This document shows positions 7,948 through 15,485 of a DNA stretch of 17,143 nt, one piece after another. The notes under the pieces are model-generated. The model did not search any database. It saw nothing but the letters and a program-made list of their open reading frames with translations, and was not told where the DNA came from. How positions within the stretch are numbered: position 1 is the stretch's first letter; the number at the start of each line of letters is the position of its first letter. The stretch lies in assembly GCA_000434935.1 (NCBI GenBank), contig FR882208.1, positions 80,824 to 97,966 of the forward strand. The letters run 5' to 3'. This DNA is from Bacteroides sp. CAG:709 (GTDB lineage: Bacteria > Bacteroidota > Bacteroidia > Bacteroidales > UBA932). Position numbers and translations under genes: made by a program.

Positions 7948-9399
7948 CTATTTCCTCCCGCTGAAAGCCATCGTCACTACCGCCAGGACCGGATAAATCT
8001 CGACTCGGCCGAGGAACATATCCACGATAAATACGATCTTCGCCAGCACCGGCACACCACTATAATTACCCATTGTACCCACGGATTCCATCGCAGGCCC
8101 GACGTTGCTCAGACAGCTCATGGACGCAGCCATAGCATTCTGCACGTCCATGCCGGAAAGTATGGTCAATGCCATCGAGGCGGCTATCGTAATGAAATAC
8201 AGGCCGATGAATACGACATGGGGATATATTTCATTGTTTCCCAGCATATGGTTGCCGATATGGACCTGATTTATGGACGAAGGATGCATGGAGCTTTTCA
8301 CCTGCTGGCCTACCGACTTGAACATCAGTAGCATACGGTCCATTTTAATACCTCCGGTAGTGGAGCCTGCCATACCGCAAGGCACAGTAATCAGCACAGT
8401 GATTATGCAGGCGAAAAGCGGCCAGGTGTTGTTGTCGGATATGGCGAATCCGGTAGTGGATATCGAACTGACGACCTGAAAGAAACCAGTCATGAACGAT
8501 TCGCCCCATGTAAATCCGGCCGAACTCATTTTGAGAGAGAATGCCACTAGCAGAGCAGCCACAAGTATGGTTCCGGCATAGAATTTCAGCACCGGATTGT
8601 TCAGAGGCTTGAAACTCCGGGACGCGAATACCATGTATATTATACCGAAGTGTATCGACGATATGAACATGAAAAATATCGTGACGATATTTATAAGCGG
8701 CGAACCGAACGACGCGATGGACAAGTTCTTAGTGCTGAATCCGCCTGTCGCCGTAACGGCAAATGCATGATTTATGGCATCAAACGGAGACATCCCTGCG
8801 AGCCAATAGCATAGGAACGCGCAGATGGCGATGCCAAAATACACGGCCGTGAAAACCCATACCGTCTTGTTCGTACGTGTCTTGTACCCTTCTCGGGACA
8901 ATGATGAGACTTCCATATTGGTGAGCCTGAGCCGCACCGGGCTGGAGGACGGGATGATCAGAAGCAGGAATACCACGACTCCCAAGCCGCCGATGAAATG
9001 CGTGGATGATCTCCAGAACAGCAGACTGTCAGGTAGTTGCTCCACATTGGCGAGGACAGTTCCGCCTGTGGTCGTATATCCGGAAACAGCTTCAAACAGG
9101 GCATTGATGACAGAAAAAGGTCCGCCCCAAAGGACGTACGGCAGCATACCGAAGATAAAGGACAATGTCCATGAGAGGACAATGATCATATAGCCGTCTT
9201 TCAGGCTGATGTTCGGGGACTTACGTACGAAAATGAAGGGAAATATTCCCACTATGAAGGTAATCGTGAAGCTGATTATCAACGCCGCGAGCGCACTGTC
9301 GTTGCCGTTCGAGATGGAGACAAGTATGGACAGAAACATGAAGAACGCACTGGCCAGCAGTGCGAATCCCACATTCCTGGATATGACTTTCAGATTCAT
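7948..9399 (-). CDS. trkH: TrkH/KtrB-family potassium uptake membrane subunit
   Basis: This is a 483-residue polytopic inner-membrane protein with about ten hydrophobic segments. The four filter loops of the Trk/Ktr/HKT family can be followed: SGYTTTGGTV (106-115), TATGGFST (217-224), STTGFA (314-319) and LSNVGPAM (430-437). The segment FWRSSTHFIGGLGVVV (129-143) after loop 1 and the ending FLGRVEIYPVL (462-472) are also family hallmarks. The protein takes up potassium, normally gated by a cytoplasmic TrkA/KtrA ring. No trkA lies in this window. Its ATG overlaps the stop of the upstream sensor-like gene (ATGA), and the helicase gene starts 1 nt after its own stop. The coupling with the sensor-like gene suggests that protein may act with TrkH, which is inference only. 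Confidence 0.95.
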   Translation of the reverse strand: MNLKVISRNVGFALLASAFFMFLSILVSISNGNDSALAALIISFTITFIVGIFPFIFVRKSPNISLKDGYMIIVLSWTLSFIFGMLPYVLWGGPFSVINALFEAVSGYTTTGGTVLANVEQLPDSLLFWRSSTHFIGGLGVVVFLLLIIPSSSPVRLRLTNMEVSSLSREGYKTRTNKTVWVFTAVYFGIAICAFLCYWLAGMSPFDAINHAFAVTATGGFSTKNLSIASFGSPLINIVTIFFMFISSIHFGIIYMVFASRSFKPLNNPVLKFYAGTILVAALLVAFSLKMSSAGFTWGESFMTGFFQVVSSISTTGFAISDNNTWPLFACIITVLITVPCGMAGSTTGGIKMDRMLLMFKSVGQQVKSSMHPSSINQVHIGNHMLGNNEIYPHVVFIGLYFITIAASMALTILSGMDVQNAMAASMSCLSNVGPAMESVGTMGNYSGVPVLAKIVFIVDMFLGRVEIYPVLAVVTMAFSGRK

Positions 9400-10253
9400 T
9401 TCTCTGCCTCCTGGCCATGTTCATGTTTCTCCAACGTGTCACGCATCATCTTGATGCGCTTGCGGAGCTGGATATTCTCCCCTACCACTTCCGTGACACC
9501 GTCATTGAGCTCGGAAAGCTGGTCGTCACCCTCGAAAGTATAGGAATATTTGCTGCCGAATGACCTATAGTTTTTCAGCCCGAACAGCATCTTGTATATC
9601 GGATTCACGTAATAGGCCATGAGGAAGAACATCAGGAGCAGGACCAGAAGCAGCCCGACCGCCACAGCCACGGCTCCCGGAATGATGCTTCGGTAGAATC
9701 CGCGTTCAAATGTGGCGGAGTTCTTCTGAAGATCATTGTAAATGGCTGTATTCAAGATATTTATATCGGAGCGCAGCCTGTTGTACTTAGGTTGCAGCCT
9801 GTCGAAATACCACTCCCGGGTATTGATGAAATCTGACAGGATAGCTTGCGGAAGTTCCAGAGTAGTAAGCATATACGCCGAATATGAGTACAATACCGAG
9901 TCCGCGAGCGGAAGCATGCTGGCCAATGTCAATGATGATTTCAAGCTGTCGCAATGCGCGATGAAGTCGTTTTGCCTGAGTTCCGGGATGTGTTCCGTGG
10001 AGTTGTCTCCGATAACTGCCAGAATGCCAAGGTTATAGGCATTGGCCGCGTCGGCAAGTTTCTGCGCGGCATTGATACTGCCGATGTTTCCGGCAATGAG
10101 GTTGGACACATAGCTGCTCATCCTGCTGTATTCCATAATGGAAATGAAACTGGACACCAGCAATATCACGGCTATCGAACTGAGGCTCAGGACGAGCTTC
10201 ATTTTCATCGTAAGCTTGAATTCACGTATATATGAACGTATTTTTCTGAACAT
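9396..10253 (-). CDS. Membrane protein with periplasmic helical domain and HAMP-like linker but no output domain
   Basis: This is a 285-residue protein whose architecture resembles the input half of a histidine kinase or chemoreceptor. It has one membrane span at about residues 20-41 (LVLSLSSIAVILLVSS), a mostly helical external region of about 150 residues, a second span at about 192-214 (VAVAVGLLLVLLLMFFLMAY), then a short cytoplasmic tail. After the second span a proline (YYVNPIY) and the segment GDDQLSEL match a HAMP linker. The tail ends in a charged coiled-coil-like segment rich in Lys, Arg and Glu. No H-box, ATPase or MCP signalling domain follows, because trkH starts inside its stop codon. 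I chose the ATG at 10253; the frame is open to a TTG at 10274, but that would overlap a strong -7 box. The function is unknown. A sensory or regulatory role for potassium transport is a guess from context. Confidence 0.8.
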   Translation of the reverse strand: MFRKIRSYIREFKLTMKMKLVLSLSSIAVILLVSSFISIMEYSRMSSYVSNLIAGNIGSINAAQKLADAANAYNLGILAVIGDNSTEHIPELRQNDFIAHCDSLKSSLTLASMLPLADSVLYSYSAYMLTTLELPQAILSDFINTREWYFDRLQPKYNRLRSDINILNTAIYNDLQKNSATFERGFYRSIIPGAVAVAVGLLLVLLLMFFLMAYYVNPIYKMLFGLKNYRSFGSKYSYTFEGDDQLSELNDGVTEVVGENIQLRKRIKMMRDTLEKHEHGQEAEK

Positions 10254-10271
10254 TCCGTCTGCATTAACATG

Positions 10272-10303
10272 CAAACTTACATAAAAAACGTTTATTCAGC
10301 AAA
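10272..10303 (-). promoter_or_regulatory. Promoter of the sensor-trkH-helicase-peptidase operon
   Basis: On the minus strand a TTTG (10300-10303) is followed after 20 nt by TAAGTTTG (10272-10279). This matches the Bacteroides consensus TTTG-N19-21-TAnnTTTG in both boxes. It lies 18 nt before the ATG at 10253, implying a leader of about 10 nt. It overlaps the last codons and stop of the upstream gene. It supports an independent transcription unit and supports the ATG rather than the TTG start. Confidence 0.55.
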
Positions 10304-10858
10304 CAGATATTTGGAGTTGTAGTCGCGTACAAGTCTTTTCAGTCTGGCTTTTCCCTTGATCATCATCGGAACGCCTACCAGGGTACATGGCACAATCACT
10401 GCTACTGCCACCACGGCCGAAGCAGTGAGCACCGCTGCAAAACTGTCTTCCCGCCCTGACGATGCATCCGCGGCCATGAATCCCAATGCTCCTCCAAGTC
10501 CGCCGCCTGCACCAATGGTGGCAATGCTGTTTCCCGTGGAGAACACCTTGGAATTACGGATATAGATCCGCACCTGCTTGGGTGAGAAATACATCTTGGA
10601 ATCAGAAATGCTCAATGGTTGATTATCAGATGTATATATGCATCCCTTCCTGTAAATCAATGTTCCCTCGACCTTGCCTTGACGCGGATGAAGAGAGTCC
10701 GTGCGGTAATCGTAAGATTCGGATTTTTCCCGTATTGATCCAGACGAGAGTATGTTCAATGTGTCCGTGTCGGTGCACATGCCGAATCCTGACGTCGCCG
10801 CTGCCATGGAAAGCAATGTCGCCGTCAGGATAGCAATAATCAGTTTCAAGTTTTTCAT
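10292..10858 (-). CDS. Exported/membrane protein of unknown function
   Basis: I do not recognise this 188-residue protein. It begins with a signal-peptide-like sequence (basic MKNLK, hydrophobic LIIAILTATLLSMAAA, then small residues). No clear lipobox is seen, although a Cys follows at residue 28. A polar region (about 30-105) contains a repeated basic/hydrophobic pattern that could form beta strands (VEGTLIYRKGCIYTSD, VRIYIRNSKVF). A glycine-rich hydrophobic stretch, IGAGGGLGGALGFMAA (115-130), is followed by a second hydrophobic segment (about 141-166) and a basic C-terminal tail ending in YNSKYLFAE. The topology is therefore probably an external domain anchored by one or two helices. It is separated from the neighbouring units by 64 nt upstream and 38 nt downstream. 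A downstream promoter overlaps its end, so it may be transcribed alone. Confidence 0.7.
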   Translation of the reverse strand: MKNLKLIIAILTATLLSMAAATSGFGMCTDTDTLNILSSGSIREKSESYDYRTDSLHPRQGKVEGTLIYRKGCIYTSDNQPLSISDSKMYFSPKQVRIYIRNSKVFSTGNSIATIGAGGGLGGALGFMAADASSGREDSFAAVLTASAVVAVAVIVPCTLVGVPMMIKGKARLKRLVRDYNSKYLFAE

Positions 10859-10922
10859 CCTTTATTATTTCAACGCACTTTATCTAGATGCAATAAAGAA
10901 GTGTTTCGTTGCAGCCGGGCCG

Positions 10923-11228
10923 TTATTTCAGCACTTGTCTGATGATTCTGGTCAGCTGGTCAGTGCAAGATGTGCCGCGTCCATGACAATTCACGCCATC
11001 AAGAATTTCCACGGCTTTCTCTGCTGACATGCCTTCAAGAAGGCGGCCTACAGCCTGCAAGTTACCGTCGCATCCGCGCAAATACTTGACATTGTGCAGA
11101 TTGCCATCCTTGAGATCGAAATCAATCTGCTTGGAACATACCATTGCGCTAGGCACGGCAGTTATATGACGGACTCCATCTTTCTCACTGTCCGACACGA
11201 TTCTGTAATCTTCTCCTACGTTTTCCAT
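10923..11228 (-). CDS. Small TSCPD-domain protein (TIGR03905-like)
   Basis: This is a 101-residue cytoplasmic protein. It shows the layout of the TSCPD family, a domain also found at the C-terminus of adenosylcobalamin-dependent ribonucleotide reductases: a cysteine in VPSAMVCSKQI (Cys31), RGCDGNLQAV (Cys53), LLEGM, and paired cysteines in NCHGRGTSCTDQL (Cys81, Cys88). The name-giving TSCPD motif is TSCTD here, Thr for Pro. The four cysteines could bind a metal or form disulphides; this is inference and the biochemical role is not established. It is the last gene of a three-gene operon, 12 nt after tadA. Small size and conserved cysteines argue that it is a real gene. Confidence 0.88.
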   Translation of the reverse strand: MENVGEDYRIVSDSEKDGVRHITAVPSAMVCSKQIDFDLKDGNLHNVKYLRGCDGNLQAVGRLLEGMSAEKAVEILDGVNCHGRGTSCTDQLTRIIRQVLK

Positions 11229-11240
11229 ATATAAAAATTA

Positions 11241-11696
11241 TCAACTTCTTTTTTTCCGGAAGAATTCCGTGACAATGTTTCCGCACTCCTCCGCCAGAAT
11301 CCCTGTCGCGACTTCCGCCTTAGGATGCAAAAGTGAAGGGGTGAACTTGGAATAGCCGCGCTTCGGGTCGGCAGCACCGTAGACGATTCTGCCCACCTGA
11401 GCCCACGCAGACGCCGCAGCACACATCGGACACGGTTCCACGGTCACATACAATGTGCAGTCATTCAAGTATTTACCGCCCATTGCTTCCGTAGCGGCAG
11501 TTATCGCTATCATTTCGGCGTGCGCTGTCGGATCATGCAGACGTTCTGTCATATTGTGTCCTTTGGCAATGACTCTGCCGCCGAATACAATCACTGCCCC
11601 TATCGGAATTTCATCCTCCGCCTCAGCCGCCATGGCTTCGCGCAATGCTTCACGCATAAACCGCTCATCCACAGCCATATCCACGACTTTGTCCAT
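11241..11696 (-). CDS. tadA: tRNA-specific adenosine deaminase
   Basis: This is a 151-residue zinc enzyme that deaminates the wobble adenosine 34 of tRNA-Arg(ACG) to inosine in bacteria. The cytidine/deoxycytidylate deaminase signature is complete: TAHAE with zinc ligand His59 and catalytic Glu61, and VEPCPMC with zinc ligands Cys89 and Cys92. DEIPIGAVIV (28-37) and the HDPTAHAE context are typical of TadA rather than of guanine or cytosine deaminases. A second in-frame Met at residue 7 could also be the start; the ATG used here lies 1 nt after the upstream stop. It is the middle gene of an operon with the YugP-like peptidase and the TSCPD protein. Confidence 0.93.
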   Translation of the reverse strand: MDKVVDMAVDERFMREALREAMAAEAEDEIPIGAVIVFGGRVIAKGHNMTERLHDPTAHAEMIAITAATEAMGGKYLNDCTLYVTVEPCPMCAAASAWAQVGRIVYGAADPKRGYSKFTPSLLHPKAEVATGILAEECGNIVTEFFRKKRS

Positions 11697-11697
11697 A

Positions 11698-12381
11698 TTA
11701 GTCCCTACCTCTTGCGATACCTATATAATATAGCAGTGTGGCAAGTGAGCTCAACGCGGCTATCACATAAGTGTAGGCAGCCCATTTGAGCGCATCGACA
11801 GCCATCGGACGGGTTTCATAGTCGGTAATTCCGGCATTTTCAAGCCAATTCACGGCACGTGCACTGGCATTGATTTCCACCGGAAGGGTGACGAAACTGA
11901 ACAATGTGGTCATCGCGAAGAGTGCGATTCCGACCCAAAGCAACGTAGGGAAAACATTGACCATCAATATTCCCGCGAGTAGAATCCACTGGACGGTGTT
12001 GTTCGCGATGGATACTACCGGCACCAATGCCGTGCGGAGTTTGAGCGGCGCATATCCCACCTGATGCTGGACAACGTGGCCGCATTCATGCGCTGCGACT
12101 GCCGCTGCCGCCACGGACCTGCCGTTATAGACCGCCTCACTAAGGTTCACAGTCTTGGTTGCAGGATTGTAGTGGTCGGTGAGCTGTCCGGGGATGCACA
12201 TCACATTGACATCATATATTCCATTCTCCTGCAACATTTTACGGGCAACATCCGCACCGGACATGCTGTTTCGCAACGGAACTTTGGAATATTTGCGGAA
12301 ACGGCTCTGGAGCATATTCTGCACGAATATGCTGAGGACCATGAATAATGTAAAAATTAACCAATAAGTCATAATATTCAT
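11698..12381 (-). CDS. YugP-like neutral zinc metallopeptidase, membrane protein
   Basis: This is a 227-residue protein of the neutral zinc metallopeptidase family that includes Bacillus YugP. The zinc motif HECGH is at 98-102, and Glu169 in LPVEINASARA is the likely third ligand. Hydrophobic segments at about 5-20, 130-165 and 203-222 indicate a membrane-embedded protein with the active site near the membrane. Family members are close to 225-230 residues, which fits the ATG at 12381. The frame extends to a TTG at 12420, but the extra 13 residues are polar and do not look conserved. It is the first gene of the operon with tadA and the TSCPD gene; its stop and the tadA ATG are separated by 1 nt. 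The substrate is unknown. A near-consensus -7 box (TATCTTCG, 12422-12429) lies 40 nt upstream. Confidence 0.9.
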   Translation of the reverse strand: MNIMTYWLIFTLFMVLSIFVQNMLQSRFRKYSKVPLRNSMSGADVARKMLQENGIYDVNVMCIPGQLTDHYNPATKTVNLSEAVYNGRSVAAAAVAAHECGHVVQHQVGYAPLKLRTALVPVVSIANNTVQWILLAGILMVNVFPTLLWVGIALFAMTTLFSFVTLPVEINASARAVNWLENAGITDYETRPMAVDALKWAAYTYVIAALSSLATLLYYIGIARGRD

Positions 12382-12465
12382 TTTTAATAAACCACATCGG
12401 TCGGGCAAAAAGCAGACCAACGCGAAGATAACATAAAAATTATTCCCTCAGTCAGATAATTTTGG

Positions 12466-12473
12466 TATTTTTG
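12466..12473 (+). promoter_or_regulatory. Candidate -7 box for alr
   Basis: TATTTTTG matches TAnnTTTG and lies 47 nt upstream of the alr ATG. No clear -33 box is seen at 19-21 nt. The 139-nt gap between the divergent peptidase and alr starts must hold both promoters. Confidence 0.35.
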
Positions 12474-12520
12474 CATCTCTAAAAGGGAACGCCGGCCGGA
12501 CCGGCAATTATTTCTTGACA

Positions 12521-13630
12521 ATGTTGAAGGAAAATGATTTTTCAAGGCTGGAGCTGAAACTCAGCGCATGCCGCGACAACTATAGATATTTCAGAAGCCT
12601 GCTGGAGCCGTCCACCAAGCTTCTCGTGCTGGTAAAGGCCAATGCCTACGGACATGGAGCAGTCGAATTCGCTTCCATGATGCAGAAAGAAGGTGCTGAT
12701 TATCTGGCAGTTGCATACCCCGTAGAGGGCATTGAACTGAGACGTGCCGGCATCAGTCTGCCGATATTGGTGCTGACCGCCGGAACAGATTATTATAATG
12801 AAATCATTGACAGCCGCCTGGAGCCGAGCATCCCGAACATGTATTCATTGAGGCTGTTCTGCGAGACGCTGGAGAAGCGTGGAATCACGGATTATCCGGC
12901 GCACATAAAGCTGGATACGGGCATGCATCGTCTTGGTTTCATGACAAGCGAAATCCCGGAACTGACAGCGTTCCTGAGGGACTGCAAATTTGTCAGGGTG
13001 AAGTCGATATTCTCTCATCTGGCTGCTGCCGAAGATCCTGATTCTGATGATTTCACATTGGGGCAGATACAGATGTTCGAGGCCAATGCCGGCCAGATAA
13101 TCAATGAGATAGGTTACAGGCCTATGCTGCATATCCTCAATTCTGCCGGTATCGAGAGGTTCCCTCAGTTCCAGCATGACATGGTCAGGCTGGGTATCGG
13201 CATTTATGGCATCAGCGCATTGCCGGGCGTAAAGCTTTCACCTGTAGCATCATTGAAATGCAAGATATTGCAAATCAAACATTTGAAACCAGAAGACGGC
13301 ACTATCGGCTATGGCCGTCACGGAATCATTGCCCCGGAGGGGACGACTATCGCGACGATTCCGGTCGGGTACGCGGACGGCATCGACCGTCATCTCGGGT
13401 GCGGTCGCGCGTCGTTTTCGCTGAACGGGCATAGGGTGCCGACCATCGGAAACATCTGCATGGATATGTGTATGCTGGATATTACCGGCGTGGATGCGAA
13501 GGTCGGGGATACGGTGACGATTATCGGGGATGACCCGACGGTTTCTGAACTCGCAGAAATACTCGGCACGATTCCTTATGAAATCATGACGAGCATTCCA
13601 CGTAGAATTGACAGGGAAATTATCCGATAG
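12521..13630 (+). CDS. alr: Alanine racemase, stand-alone
   Basis: This is a PLP-dependent enzyme of 369 residues that interconverts L- and D-alanine for peptidoglycan synthesis. The PLP lysine is Lys39 in LVLVKANAYGHG. LDTGMHRLGF (131-140) supplies the conserved Arg137, and the preceding Lys130 matches the residue often carbamylated. The second catalytic tyrosine is probably Tyr264 in IGYGRHG. PVGYADGIDR (281-290) and NICMDMCMLD (311-320) are also family motifs. I chose the ATG at 12521; a TTG two codons upstream is possible but unnecessary. In many Bacteroidales Alr is the C-terminal half of a MurF-Alr fusion. Here the upstream sequence is intergenic, so this copy has no MurF part. It converges on the DJ-1 gene with 8 nt between the stops. 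Confidence 0.95.
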   Translation: MLKENDFSRLELKLSACRDNYRYFRSLLEPSTKLLVLVKANAYGHGAVEFASMMQKEGADYLAVAYPVEGIELRRAGISLPILVLTAGTDYYNEIIDSRLEPSIPNMYSLRLFCETLEKRGITDYPAHIKLDTGMHRLGFMTSEIPELTAFLRDCKFVRVKSIFSHLAAAEDPDSDDFTLGQIQMFEANAGQIINEIGYRPMLHILNSAGIERFPQFQHDMVRLGIGIYGISALPGVKLSPVASLKCKILQIKHLKPEDGTIGYGRHGIIAPEGTTIATIPVGYADGIDRHLGCGRASFSLNGHRVPTIGNICMDMCMLDITGVDAKVGDTVTIIGDDPTVSELAEILGTIPYEIMTSIPRRIDREIIR

Positions 13631-13638
13631 CAGCTACG

Positions 13639-14217
13639 CTACGCAAGCATGAGGCCCTGCTTTACTGTAGCTGCAACTTCCTCTCCCTTAAGGTGTTCCA
13701 GAATTGCCAGACCGAAGTCGACGGCACATCCCGCTCCACGGCCGGTGATGAGGTTTCCGTCTATGACAGCAGGTTTCTGTTCGTATATTCCTCCGCGTGC
13801 AACAGGTGCGTCTTCGAAGCCGTCGAAGCATGTGAAGTGTTTTCCGGCAAGGCTAGGGAGCTGGGAGACGACCAGGCCAGGCGCCGCACAGATGGCTGCA
13901 AGTGCCCCGCCTTCAGCGTAATGCAATCTCATGAAATTGATGATTTCTGCATTTTCCGCAATTCTTCTCGTGCCAGGCATTCCGCCAGGGAATATCATCA
14001 CGTCATTTTCTTCTGTTCCGTCGAGCTGCACTTCGGCTTTGAATTCGTCGTAGGTCATGTCTGCGACAACAGTGGCCCTGTGTGATCCGGTAACGTATTT
14101 GTCCCTATGGATAGAGACTGTCTTCACGTCTACGCCACCTCTGCGAAGGATGTCGAGCGGTGCCAATGCTTCCATTTCTTCGAAGCCGTTGGCCAGAAAA
14201 ATATATACTCCTTTCAT
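13639..14217 (-). CDS. DJ-1/PfpI (YajL-like) family protein
   Basis: This is a 192-residue cytoplasmic protein of the DJ-1/ThiJ/PfpI fold. The nucleophile-elbow cysteine is Cys110 in LAAICAAPG. The acidic partner is probably Glu14 in ANGFEEMEA (9-17), as in DJ-1 and YajL, and FPGGMPG (76-82) is also conserved. DJ-1/YajL proteins are linked to oxidative-stress protection, chaperone and deglycase or glyoxalase activities, some of them disputed; no specific activity can be assigned here. It is the last gene of the tmk operon, 30 nt after the DoxX-like gene. It differs from PfpI proteases in its short length and its DJ-1-like N-terminus. Confidence 0.9.
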   Translation of the reverse strand: MKGVYIFLANGFEEMEALAPLDILRRGGVDVKTVSIHRDKYVTGSHRATVVADMTYDEFKAEVQLDGTEENDVMIFPGGMPGTRRIAENAEIINFMRLHYAEGGALAAICAAPGLVVSQLPSLAGKHFTCFDGFEDAPVARGGIYEQKPAVIDGNLITGRGAGCAVDFGLAILEHLKGEEVAATVKQGLMLA

Positions 14218-14247
14218 AATTTATATGTTATGTTGTTCGTTGTCGGA

Positions 14248-15483
14248 TTATAGGATGAGCATCAACGTGAATGTGTAGAGCATGAAGGCTTCGAAAAGCA
14301 GTTTCCCCTTGCCGTCTGCATCGAGCATCACTTCCACGCGGTCTTTGCGTATCAGTTTTCCGAGTTTCCTGTTGCTCGGAAGGCTACGCGCCGCCCATTT
14401 GGAGATGATATTGCCGTCGTTGAAATAGACTGCGCCTCCGTTAGAGCGATTCAGCGATATAAGCGTCTTGTAGTCAGAGTAATATACCGACGTAAGCAAT
14501 GTCATTGATTCGGCTTGCGTGTATTTTCCGGATGCGATGAGACTTGAGAATGAGGCCGGGTCGGATGCGGTAAGGAGGAGCGGCGTGAAGCCTGCTTCCG
14601 ATGCGGAGGCGAGCAGCTTTGCCGCGTTTTTCCATGCAGTTTCTTTCATCTTTTCCGGTTCCGGAACTGATACCGCCATCACCAATCCATCGGCAGCCAA
14701 CGTATCACGGTATTGTCCCGCAGCGTCGCGGAAGGAGAGGCGCGGGTATTCGGTTTCATCGATATGATCTTGTTTCTTGACCGTGCGCGCTTCCACGAAG
14801 GTCCAGGTGGAGTCCGGGATATTGTTCAATGTGAATACTCCCGTCTTGCCGTTCTTTTCGTATACAAATGTCGCAACATATTCATCTTCAACGATTTCCG
14901 GGGCTTCCGCCGCGATTTCCAGTCTTGATGAGAGGTTGAACGGCGTGAGTTCCAGGAGCGGGATGAACATCAGCGAGTACACCGCAAATATCAGGACCGC
15001 GACCAATGTCAATGCGAATGTGATGTATTTGCTTTTCTTTGGCTTTCCGAAGTCATTGTACGGAACGAATGCGGCCAGTGTCAGCAGACATAGTACAATA
15101 TTTTTCGCAAATGACTGGAAATGAGTAAGATGTACCGCCTCACCGAAGCATCCGCAGTCCATGTTCGGGTTCAATATCCAGAGCAACAGGGTAAGCAGGG
15201 TGAAGCCTCCGAGGAGTATCGTGGTGGCCCATGCGGTCACTTTCCTGAAGACTCCCGTGACTAGACAGATGCCGAGTGTGGTTTCTGCCAATGCGAATGT
15301 TTCGGCTATCGGGCCGGCCATTGCACGCAGGAATCCGAGGTGAAGGAAGTTCAGGTATTCCCTGACAATCAGCATTGACCCGACCGGGTCCATCAATTTC
15401 AGGACTCCCGCTACGAAGAATACGAATCCGAGGATGACGGCGCAGAGTCTGCGGAACCTGCTTCCGATATAGTGCAATTTCAT
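14248..15483 (-). CDS. DoxX/MauE-like membrane protein with periplasmic thioredoxin-like domain (BT_3928-like)
   Basis: This is a 411-residue inner-membrane protein. Four hydrophobic helices (about 12-30, 55-78, 84-104, 125-142) form a DoxX/MauE-like module. The motif MDCGCFG (108-114), shared with MauE-type proteins, follows the third helix. A fifth span (about 154-176) leads into an external region whose second half (about 264-368) looks like a thioredoxin fold. It has a strand DGLVMAVSVPEP, helices, and a typical late segment GGAVYFNDGNIISKW, but no CxxC active site. A last hydrophobic helix ends the protein (about 394-411). The architecture matches what I recall of the Bacteroidales BT_3928 family. 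A redox-linked membrane role is inference from MauE and the thioredoxin-like domain. It starts 2 nt after the tmk stop, so it is cotranscribed with tmk. Confidence 0.82.
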   Translation of the reverse strand: MKLHYIGSRFRRLCAVILGFVFFVAGVLKLMDPVGSMLIVREYLNFLHLGFLRAMAGPIAETFALAETTLGICLVTGVFRKVTAWATTILLGGFTLLTLLLWILNPNMDCGCFGEAVHLTHFQSFAKNIVLCLLTLAAFVPYNDFGKPKKSKYITFALTLVAVLIFAVYSLMFIPLLELTPFNLSSRLEIAAEAPEIVEDEYVATFVYEKNGKTGVFTLNNIPDSTWTFVEARTVKKQDHIDETEYPRLSFRDAAGQYRDTLAADGLVMAVSVPEPEKMKETAWKNAAKLLASASEAGFTPLLLTASDPASFSSLIASGKYTQAESMTLLTSVYYSDYKTLISLNRSNGGAVYFNDGNIISKWAARSLPSNRKLGKLIRKDRVEVMLDADGKGKLLFEAFMLYTFTLMLIL

Positions 15484-15485
15484 AT

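Noticed and set aside
10254..10274. TTG start extending the sensor-like protein by seven codons
   Set aside because: It would overlap the -7 box of a strong promoter, and the ATG at 10253 gives the usual basic N-terminus before the first membrane span.
10878..10898. Inverted repeat CTTTAT...ATAAAG upstream of the 188-residue gene
   Set aside because: Six-base AT-rich arms with a 9-nt spacer are expected by chance, and no regulator or promoter box is seen with them.
12382..12420. TTG start extending the YugP-like peptidase by 13 residues
   Set aside because: The ATG at 12381 gives the typical family length and begins directly before the first hydrophobic segment.
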